Counted from the stretch's first letter, positions 1 through 9,543 are shown. The stretch: 64,000 nt of DNA from Virgibacillus indicus (GCF_002266285.1 NZ_NPMS01000006.1:62001-126000); one strand, 5' to 3'. Notes: generated by a model from the letters alone, not told the origin. Program-made: numbers and translations.

Positions 1-323
1 AGGATGTTCATGAAACAATTGATCATCGAACAGATCCGGCATGGCCAACTACATGGTTTGCTCCAAATCTTACAGGTGAAGGGGCATTCCGAAGTGCTTA
101 CGACGTAATGGATTTCTGGGGATCTAACCATGGAGCAATCTCATACGGACATATCGGTGCAGATCTTCTGACACTCGCGTCTATGCTGAGAATTCCAGTA
201 AACATGCATAATGTTGATGAATCACGAGTTTTCCGTCCACATGTATGGTCTATGTTTGGAACACAAAATATTGAGTCTGCAGATTTCCGTGCATGCGGTA
301 ATTTCGGACCATTGTATAAATAA
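1..323 (+). CDS. fucI: L-fucose isomerase, C-terminal part (gene enters from left edge)
   Basis: The reading frame is open from the first bases (frame of base 3) to the TAA at 321-323, giving about 106 residues of a C-terminal domain. It contains the GSNHG and GHIGAD stretches and the [12 protein letters not shown] segment typical of the FucI family, and ends in the characteristic GPLYK. FucI converts L-fucose to L-fuculose, and often D-arabinose to D-ribulose, in the cytoplasm using Mn2+; the His of NHG is probably the metal-binding His of the C-terminal domain. The N-terminal roughly 480 residues lie outside the window. A hairpin terminator follows directly, then an FGGY kinase and an aldolase/dehydrogenase fusion on the same strand, which fits a deoxyhexose pathway. 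The family call is firm; fucose versus D-arabinose as the natural substrate is not decided by sequence. Confidence 0.88.
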   Translation, partial: DVHETIDHRTDPAWPTTWFAPNLTGEGAFRSAYDVMDFWGSNHGAISYGHIGADLLTLASMLRIPVNMHNVDESRVFRPHVWSMFGTQNIESADFRACGNFGPLYK

Positions 324-332
324 GTAAATAAG

Positions 333-365
333 GGCTGTCGTTGTTTGTTTGACGGCAGCCTTTTC
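333..365 (+). terminator. Hairpin terminator after fucI
   Basis: A roughly 10-bp stem with G-U wobbles (GGCTGTCG against GACGGCAGCC, 8-nt loop) is followed by TTTTCATTTT. It lies between the fucI stop and the start of the kinase at 393. It covers any in-frame upstream extension of the kinase, which supports the 393 start. It may be a partial, read-through terminator inside an operon. Confidence 0.7.
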
Positions 366-392
366 ATTTTCGTAAAGAAGGAGGAAGGTACA

Positions 393-2060
393 ATGAAGGA
401 ATCCTATGCAATCGGAGTGGACTATGGCACAGAATCCGGCAGGGCGGTACTTGTTTCACTTGAAAATGGAAAGGAAATCGCTGATCATGTCGTTCCATAT
501 CCGCATGGTGTCATTGATGATAGTTTGCCAGGAACGAATGTCCGATTAGAGCCAGACTGGGCATTGCAGCATCCGAATGATTATGTAGATGTTTTGGAAA
601 AAGCAATACCAGAAATAATCCAAAAGTCCGGTATAAATCCAGATCAAATAATTGGGATTGGTGTAGACTTTACCTCTTGCACCATGCTTCCAGTTGATAA
701 AGACGGAATACCTCTGTGCTATCAGACAGAGTTTAAGGATAATCCACACAGCTGGGTGAAACTTTGGAAGCATCATGCAGCACAGAATAAAGCAACAAAA
801 CTCAATGAAATTGCAGAGAAGCGAGGAGAAGAATTTTTGCAGCGATATGGCGGTAAAATTTCCTCGGAATGGATGATTGCGAAAATATGGCAAATATATG
901 ATGAAGCAAATGATATCTTTGTAAAAACAGACCGCTTTGTAGAGGCGGGAGACTGGGTTGTTTCACAGCTGACGAATAACCTAGTTAAAAATAGCTGTGC
1001 AGCAGGATATAAATCTATCTGGCATAAACAGGATGGCTATCCAAGTAAGGAATTTTTCAAAGAACTCGATCCAGGTCTTGAAAATTTAGCTGAAACGAAA
1101 CTGCGCGGGGAAGTGTTTCCACTGGGAACAAAGGCTGGAGAATTAACCGAGGAAATGGCATCGATTACCGGCCTGAATGCGGGTACCGCAGTTGCTGTTG
1201 GGGTTATTGATGCCCATGCGTCCGTTCCGGCCATGGGAGTTGTCGAGCCTGGAAAAATGGTCATGGCCATGGGGACTTCCATTTGCCATATGCTGCTGGG
1301 GAAAGAAGAAGTATTTGTAGATGGCATCAGCGGTGTTGTTGAGGATGGCATTATCAAAGGATTTTACGGGTATGAAGCAGGTCAGCCTGCCGGCGGGGAT
1401 ATTTTTGCATGGTATGTGGACCAGGCAGTTCCTGAATATGTAAAGGATGCGGCAGATAAGGCTGGCGTGTCAATACATCAATGGCTGGAGAAGAAAGCTT
1501 CTAACTTAAAACCTGGTGAATCCGGCTTATTGGCATTGGATTGGTGGAATGGAAATCGAACTACATTGGTAGATGCTGACTTGAGTGGACTGCTGCTGGG
1601 AATGACACTCCAGACAAAACCGGAAGAAATTTACCGTGCACTTCTTGAGGCTGCAGCATTTGGAACAAGAAAAGTTGTTGACACCTTCCATCATAGTGGA
1701 GTGGAAGTTAATGAATTATACGCATGTGGCGGGCTGCCAAATAAAAACAAGCTGCTGATGCAGATTTATGCGGATGTAACCAACCGTGTAATCAAAATTG
1801 CTGATTCAAATCATACACCGGCAATTGGAGCGGCCATGTTCGGGGCAGTTGCTGCCGGTGAAGCAAATGGCGGATTCGATCATATAATGGATGCCGCTGA
1901 TAAAATGGCGCGTGTAAAAGAAAATGTAATAAAACCGATCCCTGAAAATGCAGCAGTTTATGAAAAACTATATAAGGAATTCGACAAACTTTATGACTAT
2001 TTTGGAAAAGAAAATAAAGTAATGAAAAACTTGCAGGCTATTAAATCAACACAGTTGTAA
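393..2060 (+). CDS. araB: FGGY-family kinase, ribulokinase (AraB) type
   Basis: This 555-residue protein belongs to the FGGY carbohydrate kinase family and reads along its whole length like Bacillus AraB: the N-terminal phosphate-binding DYGTESGRA motif, the WALQHP segment, [12 protein letters not shown], the C-terminal ALDWWNGNR stretch and an ending near FGKENKVMK. The start at 393 is preceded by AAGGAGGAAG at a good distance; the 16 codons upstream run through a terminator. AraB phosphorylates L-ribulose and some other ketoses with ATP. Here it lies between fucI and a fused rhamnulose/fuculose-1-phosphate aldolase, with no araA or araD in view, so its working substrate may be L-fuculose or D-ribulose. 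The fold and family are certain; the substrate is inferred from neighbours. Confidence 0.85.
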   Translation: MKESYAIGVDYGTESGRAVLVSLENGKEIADHVVPYPHGVIDDSLPGTNVRLEPDWALQHPNDYVDVLEKAIPEIIQKSGINPDQIIGIGVDFTSCTMLPVDKDGIPLCYQTEFKDNPHSWVKLWKHHAAQNKATKLNEIAEKRGEEFLQRYGGKISSEWMIAKIWQIYDEANDIFVKTDRFVEAGDWVVSQLTNNLVKNSCAAGYKSIWHKQDGYPSKEFFKELDPGLENLAETKLRGEVFPLGTKAGELTEEMASITGLNAGTAVAVGVIDAHASVPAMGVVEPGKMVMAMGTSICHMLLGKEEVFVDGISGVVEDGIIKGFYGYEAGQPAGGDIFAWYVDQAVPEYVKDAADKAGVSIHQWLEKKASNLKPGESGLLALDWWNGNRTTLVDADLSGLLLGMTLQTKPEEIYRALLEAAAFGTRKVVDTFHHSGVEVNELYACGGLPNKNKLLMQIYADVTNRVIKIADSNHTPAIGAAMFGAVAAGEANGGFDHIMDAADKMARVKENVIKPIPENAAVYEKLYKEFDKLYDYFGKENKVMKNLQAIKSTQL

Positions 2061-2168
2061 AAAAATATCCCAAATAAAAACAAAGACAAACAAATAAATA
2101 AATAAATATTCAAAAGAAAACAGATATATGATATGATGAAAACAAACTACTACATAGGAGGTTATAAA

Positions 2169-4235
2169 ATGGTGCAAAATTATTGGGATGACAGTAAAGG
2201 CAGCTTTAATACAGGACTAGAAGAACTTGTATATCGGTCGAACTTATTAGGGCAGGATCGTTCCGTCTGTAACTGGGGCGGGGGAAATACTTCAACAAAA
2301 ACAACAGAAACGGACTTTAAAGGTGATGAAATCGAAGTAATGTGGGTGAAGGGCAGCGGTTCTGACCTTGCGACAATGAAGGCTAAGAATTTTACCGGAT
2401 TAAACCTAGCTGACATTAAGCCACTTATGGAAAAAGCGGATATGACTGATGAGGAAATGGTCAATTATTTAGGACATTGCATGATTGATTCGAAACATCC
2501 TCGTTCTTCCATTGAAACCTTATTGCATGCATTTCTTCCGTTCAAGCATGTCGACCATACACATCCAGATGCTATCATCAGCATTGCTTGTGCTGATAAT
2601 GGCCAGGAAATAGCAAAAGAAATATATGGTGATCGTTTCGTATGGGTGCCATACATTCGTCCAGGTTTTAAACTTTCAAAAATGATTGCAGAAGGAGTTC
2701 AAAATAATCCAGGTGCTGATCTTGTCATTATGGAAAAACACGGACTTGTCACGTGGGGGGAAACTTCCAAGGAAAGCTATGATAAAACCATCTCTATCAT
2801 TCAGGAAGCAGAGGATTATATTGAAGCGAAAGCTGAAGGAAAAGAGCTTTTCGGTGGAGCGAAATATGAAGCACTGAATAAAGAGCATAGAGAAGAAATT
2901 CTCACACAAGTTTTGCCGGTGATTCGCGGTCAAGTAAGTGAAGATAAAAAGATGATTGTTACTAATGATGCCAGTGAATCAATTCTTGAATTTGTAAATA
3001 GCAAGGGTGCGAAAGAATTATCTCAAATTGGTGCTGCATGTCCAGACCACCTTGTGCATACAAAACGAGTGCCATTGTATATAGAGTGGGACCCAGAAAG
3101 TAAAGATGTTGAAAGTTTAATTGAAAGTGTTAAAAAAGGCATTTCAGCCTTTAAGGAAGAATATGCTGCTTATTTTGAACGGAACAAATCCGAAGGGGAC
3201 AAGATTGTTGAGGCAGTTCCACGCGTTCTATTGATTCCAGGGGTTGGCATGATCAATACAGGAAAAAGCTGGTCAGCTGCAAATGTAAGCAAATCATTAT
3301 ATCACCGTGCTGTATCCGTTATGCGCGGATCTACAGTTCTTGGAAACTTTGTATCGCTGAATGAAGCAGAATCATTTGCTATCGAATACTGGCCATTAGA
3401 ACTGTATAAATTAAGTCTTGCACCACCAGAGGCAGAGTTCTCCCGTCAGGTTGCATTTGTGACGGGCGGTGCTGGAGGTATCGGTGGTGCAACATGTAAA
3501 CGTCTATTATCAGAAGGTGCTCATGTTGTTGTTGCTGACATTAATTTAGAAGGGGCAAGTGAACTTGCTGCCGAAATTAATTCGCGGTATGGAGAAAACC
3601 GTGCATTAGCAGTTAAAATGGATGTTACAAAAGAAGATGAAGTAATCGCAGCAATTAAAAAAACCGTCCTGAAATATGGAGGACTTGATATTATTGTTAA
3701 TAATGCAGGTCTTGCAAGTTCCAGCCCATTTGAAGAAACAACAATGGAGCAATGGAATTTGAATATTAATGTATTAGTAACGGGATATTTCCTTGTTGCA
3801 CGTGAAGCATTTAAGCTGATGAAAGATCAGGAAATTGGCGGAAACATGATATTTGTCGGTTCAAAAAACTCCATCTATGCAGGAAAAAATGCAGCAGCGT
3901 ACAGTACTGCAAAAGCTGCAGAAGTGCATCTTGCAAGAACAGTTGCAGCAGATGGTGGGAAACATGGCATCCGGGTAAACTCTGTATTGCCTGATGCAGT
4001 TATCCGCGGATCAAAAATCTGGAATTCAAACTGGAAAGAAGAACGAGCTTCATCATACGGTATTGGGGCAGAAGATCTGGAAGAGCATTACCGTAAACGT
4101 ACCATATTAAATGTTAATATTTTACCAGAGGACATTGCAGAATCTATCGCATTTTTAGCTTCCTCAAAAGCTGCGAAGACAACAGGCTGTATGGTGACCG
4201 TTGATGGTGGAGTTGCCGCAGCATTCACAAGATAA
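2169..4235 (+). CDS. yuxG: Bifunctional rhamnulose/fuculose-1-phosphate aldolase and L-lactaldehyde dehydrogenase (YuxG/RhaEW type)
   Basis: A 688-residue fusion. The N-terminal half is a class II (AraD/FucA-like) aldolase with zinc ligands H130 and H132 in HTHPD and H191 in MEKHG. The C-terminal half is a short-chain dehydrogenase with the nucleotide motif TGGAGGIGG at 432-440 and catalytic YSTAK at 578-582. This matches the Bacillus YuxG (RhaEW) arrangement and length. The aldolase splits a 1-phosphorylated deoxyketohexose into DHAP and L-lactaldehyde, which the dehydrogenase domain oxidises to L-lactate. The start at 2169 follows ATAGGAGGT; the 12 upstream codons are not needed. It lies 108 bp after the kinase and before a DeoR regulator and lutABC, so its lactate can pass directly to the Lut complex. 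Whether fuculose or rhamnulose phosphate is preferred is open. Confidence 0.9.
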   Translation: MVQNYWDDSKGSFNTGLEELVYRSNLLGQDRSVCNWGGGNTSTKTTETDFKGDEIEVMWVKGSGSDLATMKAKNFTGLNLADIKPLMEKADMTDEEMVNYLGHCMIDSKHPRSSIETLLHAFLPFKHVDHTHPDAIISIACADNGQEIAKEIYGDRFVWVPYIRPGFKLSKMIAEGVQNNPGADLVIMEKHGLVTWGETSKESYDKTISIIQEAEDYIEAKAEGKELFGGAKYEALNKEHREEILTQVLPVIRGQVSEDKKMIVTNDASESILEFVNSKGAKELSQIGAACPDHLVHTKRVPLYIEWDPESKDVESLIESVKKGISAFKEEYAAYFERNKSEGDKIVEAVPRVLLIPGVGMINTGKSWSAANVSKSLYHRAVSVMRGSTVLGNFVSLNEAESFAIEYWPLELYKLSLAPPEAEFSRQVAFVTGGAGGIGGATCKRLLSEGAHVVVADINLEGASELAAEINSRYGENRALAVKMDVTKEDEVIAAIKKTVLKYGGLDIIVNNAGLASSSPFEETTMEQWNLNINVLVTGYFLVAREAFKLMKDQEIGGNMIFVGSKNSIYAGKNAAAYSTAKAAEVHLARTVAADGGKHGIRVNSVLPDAVIRGSKIWNSNWKEERASSYGIGAEDLEEHYRKRTILNVNILPEDIAESIAFLASSKAAKTTGCMVTVDGGVAAAFTR

Positions 4236-4240
4236 GTTTT

Positions 4241-4283
4241 ATACAATGGATTCCCTTTTAGATTGAAGGGAGTCTATTGTATA
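4241..4283 (+). terminator. Long hairpin between the aldolase fusion and the DeoR gene
   Basis: ATACAATGGATTCCCTTT pairs with GAAGGGAGTCTATTGTAT across a 7-nt loop, a stem of about 17 bp with three weak positions. No clear T-run follows, so it may end transcription inefficiently, stabilise the upstream mRNA, or mark the 3' boundary of the catabolic operon ahead of the regulator gene. Confidence 0.5.
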
Positions 4284-4322
4284 CTCAATACATAAATATA
4301 GTTAGCGAAAGAAGGGTTGACA

Positions 4323-5084
4323 ATGCTTGTTGCTGAGAGACATCAAAAAATTGTAGCATTAGTAAATGAACGGAAAAGTATTCGTGTAACAGAATTAAGC
4401 AGTATCTTTTCAGTGACGGAGGAAACAATACGCCGTGACTTGGAAAAGCTGGAAAAGGAAAAGAAGCTATCGCGAAGCCACGGTGGTGCGATATATATCA
4501 ATATATCCGATTCCTTGGAAGTTCCTTATTTTGAACGGGAAATAATGAATGTAAATGAGAAAAGGGAAATAGCTCTCGAAGCAGCTAAGCAAATTACAGA
4601 AGGAGATAAAGTGATTCTTGATGCTAGTTCCACTGCATGGTATATGGCTAAATCACTGCCAGACATCCCACTAACTGTGTTAACGAATTCTTTAAAAGTC
4701 GCAATGGAGTTAAGCAATAAAAAGCAAATTGAAGTAATCTCAACTGGTGGAAACTTGATGTCTAAATCGCTTTCTTTTGTCGGTCCATTGGCAGAAACAT
4801 CCATGGATGCGTATCACGTCAATAAGGCATTCATTTCATGTAAGGGCCTCCATCTTGAACGTGGAATCAGTGATTCAAATGAACAACAGGCTCGAATGAA
4901 GAAAAAGATGATTCAGAGTGCGGATACAATTTATATTATGATTGATAACAGCAAGTTCGATGTTCAGGCATTTTCTCATATTTGCGGTTTGGAATTGATT
5001 GATCATATTATTACGGATAGTAAAGCGGACAGTGATATTATCCTTCAGCTTGAAGAAAAATCCCTGCACTTAATAAAAGTATAG
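4323..5084 (+). CDS. DeoR-family transcriptional regulator of the deoxyhexose genes
   Basis: The 253-residue protein has an N-terminal winged helix-turn-helix (VTELSSIFSVTEETIRRDLEKL, residues about 20-42, followed by SRSHGGA) and the DeoR C-terminal sensor domain, which resembles phosphosugar isomerases and usually binds a sugar phosphate. ATG 4323 is chosen over TTG 4317 because GAAAGAAGGG ends just before it at correct spacing. The gene follows the aldolase fusion and precedes lutABC. In Bacillus subtilis a DeoR protein (YulB/RhaR) represses the rhamnose genes that include yuxG, so this is likely the local repressor, relieved by a ketose or DHAP-type phosphate. Whether it also controls lutABC is not visible. 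Confidence 0.85.
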   Translation: MLVAERHQKIVALVNERKSIRVTELSSIFSVTEETIRRDLEKLEKEKKLSRSHGGAIYINISDSLEVPYFEREIMNVNEKREIALEAAKQITEGDKVILDASSTAWYMAKSLPDIPLTVLTNSLKVAMELSNKKQIEVISTGGNLMSKSLSFVGPLAETSMDAYHVNKAFISCKGLHLERGISDSNEQQARMKKKMIQSADTIYIMIDNSKFDVQAFSHICGLELIDHIITDSKADSDIILQLEEKSLHLIKV

Positions 5085-5190
5085 GCAGAAAGGTAATGAC
5101 ACAAGTTCCGGCTTTTGGAAGCGAGTGTTAAACGGGATCGAATGCTTCCTGACTAAAACAAAAACAGAACTGAATCCAGTAATAACAAAC

Positions 5191-5222
5191 GTTGGGGCAA
5201 TGGAACCGTCCCCCTGTCCCGG
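5191..5222 (+). repeat. GGGACA-type GC-rich short repeat upstream of lutA
   Basis: A GC-rich block containing GTTGGGGCAATGG and ACCGTCCCCCTGTCCC, with partial self-complementarity, sits immediately before the lutA ribosome binding site. Related blocks occur near 14431, 17383, 17455, 23041, 24391, 27536 and 46804. Its position inside the lutA leader could add a secondary structure that affects translation. Confidence 0.5.
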
Positions 5223-5239
5223 AAATGGAGATGAGCCCA

Positions 5240-5956
5240 ATGAAAGTTTCCTTTTTCATTACATGCATGTGTGACATTGTAACCCCTGAGGTTGGGAAAC
5301 ATGCGGTAGAAGTATTGGAACGACTGGGATGCGAGGTTGATTTTCCGGCAGCACAAACGTGTTGTGGACAGCCTGCATTCAATAGTGGTTATTTAGAAGA
5401 TTCCAAGGAATCTATGAAACAAATGATACGCGCTTTCAAAGATTCTGAATATGTTGTCGGTCCATCAGGTTCTTGTGTCGGAATGTTGCGTGAATATCCG
5501 AAAATATTTAAAGATGACCCGCAGTGGGAGAGGCCTGCGAAAGAGTTAGCTTCAAAGTCATTTGAGCTAACACAATTTATTGTAGATGTTCTTGGTATTG
5601 AGGATGTTGCAGCGGAGTTTAATGGGCGAGTTACATACCATCCATCCTGCCACATGACGAGAATTTTAGGTGTTAAGGAAGCACCGCTGAAACTTTTAAA
5701 AAATGTTAAAGGGATTGATCTGATTGAACTTCCGATTAAAGAGGATTGCTGCGGATTTGGTGGTACATTTGCTGTGAAAAATTCAGTAATCTCAGGAGAA
5801 ATGGCTAAAGAAAAGTCCCAGCATGTTTCGGAAACCCGAGCTGAATATTTGATTGGCGGCGATATGGCATGTCTGTTAAATATCGGTGGTATGATGCAGC
5901 GTGAAGGGAAATATGTCCAAATCAAGCACATTGCTGAAATTTTGAATTCCCATTAA
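5240..5956 (+). CDS. lutA: L-lactate utilization protein LutA
   Basis: At 238 residues it equals the length of Bacillus subtilis LutA. It carries two CCG-type cysteine-rich modules: TCCGQPAFNSG near residue 35 and DCCGFGGTF near residue 175, with paired cysteines at SGSCVG and PSCH. LutA works with LutB and LutC as an iron-sulfur complex that oxidises L-lactate to pyruvate in the cytoplasm. The start MKVSFF at 5240 aligns with the family; an in-frame ATG at 5192 would lie inside a GC-rich repeat and is less likely. lutB follows 32 bp later. No lactate permease or LutR is in view, so here the complex may serve lactate made internally from deoxyhexose breakdown. Confidence 0.92.
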   Translation: MKVSFFITCMCDIVTPEVGKHAVEVLERLGCEVDFPAAQTCCGQPAFNSGYLEDSKESMKQMIRAFKDSEYVVGPSGSCVGMLREYPKIFKDDPQWERPAKELASKSFELTQFIVDVLGIEDVAAEFNGRVTYHPSCHMTRILGVKEAPLKLLKNVKGIDLIELPIKEDCCGFGGTFAVKNSVISGEMAKEKSQHVSETRAEYLIGGDMACLLNIGGMMQREGKYVQIKHIAEILNSH

Positions 5957-5988
5957 TAATGAAAGCCAACCGAACGGAGGGATAGATA

Positions 5989-7401
5989 ATGGGTATAAAG
6001 ATTAGCGGAAAATCCTATGAAGAACGAGTCAGGGAAGGTGTAGACAACAGTTTTATGCGTAATGCTGTGGCCTCAGCACAAGGCCGGTTCCGAACCGGGA
6101 GACAAAATCGGGCTGATGAACTCGGCGATTGGGAAGACTGGCGAACACAAGGAGAGGAAATCCGGACACATACACTTGAAAATATCGATTACTATTTGCA
6201 GCTGCTCAGTGATAATGTGGAAAAACGTGGGGGCAATGTGTTTTTTGCAGAAACTAAAGAAGAAGCAAACGCCTATATTCAGGAAGTGATCCGCAAAAAG
6301 AATGCGAAAAAAGTAGTAAAGTCCAAATCGATGGTGACGGAAGAAATTGGAATGAATGAAGCCGTTGAAGCTGCAGGTGCTGAGATCGTCGAATCGGATC
6401 TCGGGGAATGGATTTTACAATTGGATGAAGATCCGCCATCCCACATTGTTACTCCATCTATTCATAAAGATAAAGAGGGAATCCAGGAGACTTTTAAAGA
6501 AAAAAAGGGCTACTCTGGATCTGACAAGCCTGAAGATCTCGGGCTATTTGCGCGGGAACAGCTGCGCGAAGAATTTTTGGATGCTGATATAGGGATAACC
6601 GGCTGCAATTTTGCAGTTGCTGAATCGGGTGCAGTCACTTTTGTCACGAATGAAGGGAATGCGAGAATGGTTACAAGCCTGCCAGATACTCAAATTTCAG
6701 TGATGGGCTTGGAAAGGATTGTTCCAACTTGGGAGGAACTGGATGTTCTTGTCAGTCTGCTTACACGCGCAGCCGTAGGACAAAAACTGACAAGCTATGT
6801 AACTTCTATCACCGGAACAAAGCTAGCTGGCGAAACAGACGGGCCGGAAGAATTTCACTTAGTAATAGTTGATAATGGCAGATCAAAAATTCTTGGTACA
6901 GAATTTCAATCTGCCTTGCATTGTATTCGTTGCGCAGCGTGTATTAATGTATGTCCAGTATACCGCCATGTCGGAGGTCATGCCTACGGATCGATTTACC
7001 CGGGACCAATCGGAGCAGTATTGACTCCCCTATTGGATGGATATGAAGACCATAAGGAATTACCGTACGCCTCTTCATTATGTGGTGCCTGTACGGAAGT
7101 TTGTCCAGTTAAGATACCACTTCATGAACAACTGATCCGACACCGGCAAATTATCGTTGAAGAAGAAGGAATGTCACCGGTCACGGAGCAAATTGCCATG
7201 AAAGGCTTTGCCAAATGGGGATCAAGTCCAGCAGCGTATAAAATGAGTGCAGCTGCTGCCCGTCCAGCACTACAGCCATTTTCAAAGAATGAAACAATTA
7301 AGAATGGTCCTGGTCCGTTAAAAGGATGGACAGACAATCGGGATTTTCCGCTTCCTGCTAGGGAAAGTTTCCGCAGCTGGTATAGCAAAAGGGCGAAATA
7401 G
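5989..7401 (+). CDS. lutB: L-lactate utilization iron-sulfur protein LutB
   Basis: A 470-residue protein with an N-terminal LUD domain and a C-terminal ferredoxin-like domain. The first cluster motif has C312, C315, C318 and C322 ([12 protein letters not shown]); the second has C365, C368 and C372 (CGACTEVCP). LutB is the electron-transfer core of the LutABC lactate oxidase complex. The start follows CGGAGGGATAG. Spacing is 32 bp from lutA and 15 bp to lutC, so the three genes form one operon. Nothing is truncated. Confidence 0.93.
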   Translation: MGIKISGKSYEERVREGVDNSFMRNAVASAQGRFRTGRQNRADELGDWEDWRTQGEEIRTHTLENIDYYLQLLSDNVEKRGGNVFFAETKEEANAYIQEVIRKKNAKKVVKSKSMVTEEIGMNEAVEAAGAEIVESDLGEWILQLDEDPPSHIVTPSIHKDKEGIQETFKEKKGYSGSDKPEDLGLFAREQLREEFLDADIGITGCNFAVAESGAVTFVTNEGNARMVTSLPDTQISVMGLERIVPTWEELDVLVSLLTRAAVGQKLTSYVTSITGTKLAGETDGPEEFHLVIVDNGRSKILGTEFQSALHCIRCAACINVCPVYRHVGGHAYGSIYPGPIGAVLTPLLDGYEDHKELPYASSLCGACTEVCPVKIPLHEQLIRHRQIIVEEEGMSPVTEQIAMKGFAKWGSSPAAYKMSAAAARPALQPFSKNETIKNGPGPLKGWTDNRDFPLPARESFRSWYSKRAK

Positions 7402-7416
7402 GGAGGTGGACCAATC

Positions 7417-8124
7417 GTGACAATCAAGAATCGTGAGTCTTTTCTGGATAACTTAGCATCAAAACTTGGGCGGGAACGGAAAGTGACAGGTGTAGAAAAA
7501 CCGGAATGGAAGGTCCAGCCTCAGCATCGGGTGTTAAAGGGTGCGACTCTGGACGAACTGGTAGGTGTGCTGGAAAAACAGTGTGAAGAGATCCATACTG
7601 ATTTTGTAAGAACAGATAAAGAGGGGCTTGCAGAGGTACTGCAGAGTGCTCTTGAAAAATACCAGGCGAAATCGATTATTTCTGCTGGAGGAAACAGAAT
7701 ATCCGAGTTCGGAGTGGGCTCCATTTATAAAAAATTCGAAGCCGATGGGATGGAAGTCCAGATATGGGATGAAGAAAATGGGGAAGAGAATAAAATCTTT
7801 GCCGAGCGGGCTGATGTGGGAATCACATTCAGCGACATTACGCTCGCAGAATCCGGAACGGTGACGTTATTCAATGATAAATATAATGGCCGTTCGATCA
7901 GTCTTCTTCCACAAACCTATATCGCTATTATTCCAAAAAGTACAATTGTGAGAAGGATGACCCAGGCAGCGGAAAGAATCCATCAGGAAAATGTGAATGG
8001 CAACCCGGTATCTTCTTGTGTTTCTTTTGTTACAGGACCCAGCAATAGTGCTGATATTGAAATGAAACTGATTGTTGGAGTTCATGGTCCGGTTGCAGCA
8101 ACGTATATTGTAGTGGATGATTAG
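7417..8124 (+). CDS. lutC: L-lactate utilization protein LutC
   Basis: A 235-residue LUD-domain protein, the third member of the LutABC L-lactate oxidising complex. The family segments GITFSDITLAESGTV and GPSNSADIE are present. The GTG start at 7417 follows GGGAGGTGGA at the expected distance, 15 bp after lutB. A strong terminator follows the gene, ending the lut operon, and the next gene is convergent. Confidence 0.92.
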   Translation: MTIKNRESFLDNLASKLGRERKVTGVEKPEWKVQPQHRVLKGATLDELVGVLEKQCEEIHTDFVRTDKEGLAEVLQSALEKYQAKSIISAGGNRISEFGVGSIYKKFEADGMEVQIWDEENGEENKIFAERADVGITFSDITLAESGTVTLFNDKYNGRSISLLPQTYIAIIPKSTIVRRMTQAAERIHQENVNGNPVSSCVSFVTGPSNSADIEMKLIVGVHGPVAATYIVVDD

Positions 8125-8131
8125 AGAAAAA

Positions 8132-8175
8132 AGGGACATCCCAAAAGTGCTGGCTTTTGGTGATTGTCTCTTTTA
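8132..8175 (+). terminator. Terminator of the lutABC operon
   Basis: GGGACATCCCAAAAG pairs with CTTTTGGTGATTGTCTC (one small bulge), followed by TTTTATTT. It stands eight bases after the lutC stop. Confidence 0.85.
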
Positions 8176-8184
8176 TTTAAAAAA

Positions 8185-8222
8185 TTAACGCTAATGGATA
8201 ATTATATCTGAATTAGCGTTAA
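8185..8222. terminator. Second, symmetric hairpin between convergent genes
   Basis: TTAACGCTAAT and ATTAGCGTTAA form a perfect 11-bp inverted repeat with a 16-nt loop. A and T runs flank both sides, so it can serve as the terminator of the minus-strand oxidoreductase and as a back-up for lutC. Confidence 0.7.
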
Positions 8223-8232
8223 TTTATTGTAA

Positions 8233-9234
8233 TTATGTTAATTCCACTGCACTATTCCTCTGAATAGATTCATAGCATGCATCGATAACCTTCATGTTTT
8301 GAATAGTGTTATCAAAATCATGTTTCAAAGTGCTGCAGCCTTTTAAAATGACTTTAGAAATATGTTCCACTTCATTCTTATACTGATCCGCATTAATCGT
8401 TTCTGTCCTTGTATTGTTTGATTTTTCAACTATAATAACGCCATCTCCCCCATTTAAATCCGGCCGGTATGCCCGAGGGACTGCTATTTTTCCTTCTGTT
8501 CCGTATATTTCATATTTGTTGTGCATAGCATAACTGAAACTCGAAACAAAAGAAGCCTGTATCCCATCTGGAAATTGCATGTATGCCACAGCATCCGTAT
8601 CCACCTTGTATATAGGATCCGTAATCGCATGCACGTGTACACTTTTTGGTTCCATTTCAAGTGTATTTCTGATGGAGTGGATGGCATAGCAGCCAATGTC
8701 ATAAATACTTCCTCCGCCTTTTTCACTGCTCAGCCGGATGTTGGAGTCAGTTCCTTCAAGGAGAAAAGAAAACCCTGCTTGGATGAATTTCACCTCACCA
8801 ATTTCACCGGAATTAATAATTTCCTTTACTCGTTTATGCTGCGGATGAAAATGATACATGTATGCCTCCATAAAAAGAACATCATTTTCCGCGCAGGTCT
8901 TTTTCATTTCCATTATATCTTCCGTGTTTAATGCCGCTGGTTTTTCACATAAAATATGTTTTCCTTTGCGGGCGGCTTCCGTTACCCATTTCTTATGCAG
9001 GTGATTGGGCAATGGAATATATACTGCATCAATTTTAGGGTCATCCAGCAGTTCGTCATAGCTGCCATATGATTTTTGGATTTGAAATTTTTCAGCAGTT
9101 TCTTCTGCTTTTTTCAAACCGCTCCCGCTAGCAATTGCAGTTACCTTCGCATTGTTTGCTCTCTCAAAGGCTGGAATTAATGCTTTCTGTGCAATTTCAG
9201 CCGTACTTAAGACTCCCCAACATACTTTTGACAT
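8233..9234 (-). CDS. Gfo/Idh/MocA-family oxidoreductase
   Basis: A 333-residue NAD(P)-dependent dehydrogenase with an N-terminal Rossmann fold (GVLSTAEIAQKALIPA near the start) and the family signature HILCEKPAALN around residue 93, whose Lys is the usual catalytic residue; the C-terminal alpha/beta domain follows with GGGSIYDIGCYAIH near residue 170. Members oxidise or reduce sugars, inositols or trans-dihydrodiols; this sequence is closest in feel to the glucose-fructose oxidoreductase/dihydrodiol dehydrogenase branch, but no substrate can be named. The gene is monocistronic and convergent to lutC; ATTAGGAGG precedes its ATG. A decayed meta-cleavage fragment lies upstream on the other strand. 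Confidence 0.85.
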   Translation of the reverse strand: MSKVCWGVLSTAEIAQKALIPAFERANNAKVTAIASGSGLKKAEETAEKFQIQKSYGSYDELLDDPKIDAVYIPLPNHLHKKWVTEAARKGKHILCEKPAALNTEDIMEMKKTCAENDVLFMEAYMYHFHPQHKRVKEIINSGEIGEVKFIQAGFSFLLEGTDSNIRLSSEKGGGSIYDIGCYAIHSIRNTLEMEPKSVHVHAITDPIYKVDTDAVAYMQFPDGIQASFVSSFSYAMHNKYEIYGTEGKIAVPRAYRPDLNGGDGVIIVEKSNNTRTETINADQYKNEVEHISKVILKGCSTLKHDFDNTIQNMKVIDACYESIQRNSAVELT

Positions 9235-9354
9235 AAAATCCTCCTAATAAAAATTCAAAAAGTTATTACTTCTATCAGTATAGCATTTTATATTTGAAAG
9301 AGTAGTGATAATTTGGTATTGATAGAAAATTAAGGAGGATGAGGGAATAGGTTG

Positions 9355-9543
9355 TATGCAGCTAAGAAGTTCAACGTCGATTCCCGGGATATTTTGATTG
9401 AACTGGGTAAAAGGGACATTGTCGGTGGCCAGGACGATATGATCATCGATCTTGCTGTAGAGCTGGCAAAAATAAAGTTACGGTATAAGAGAGATTACCA
9501 GAATTATAGCTGGCAATTAGGAGGAGAAGGAATAAAAATCTGA
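9355..9543 (+). pseudogene. Remnant: C-terminal end of a 4-hydroxy-2-oxovalerate aldolase (DmpG/MhpE type)
   Basis: About 60 codons read as YAAKKFNVDSRDILIELGK followed by VGGQDDMI and DLAVELA. This matches the C-terminal 'communication' domain of 4-hydroxy-2-oxovalerate aldolases of the aromatic meta-cleavage pathway, where an ILVELG..(K/R)..VGGQEDMI segment is conserved. The rest of the roughly 340-residue enzyme is missing, so this is a gene scrap, not a small gene, even though a TTG and AAGGAGG-like sequence lie just upstream. The next scrap begins at its stop codon, preserving the gene order of a meta-cleavage operon. The assignment is from memory of the family. Confidence 0.6.

Noticed and set aside
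345..392. N-terminal extension of the FGGY kinase
   Set aside because: Runs through the fucI terminator hairpin; ATG 393 has the ribosome binding site and matches AraB.
9352..9543. 63-residue ORF with a TTG start as an independent small gene
   Set aside because: Its text matches the C-terminal end of a much larger aldolase and it adjoins another gene scrap, so a remnant is more likely.
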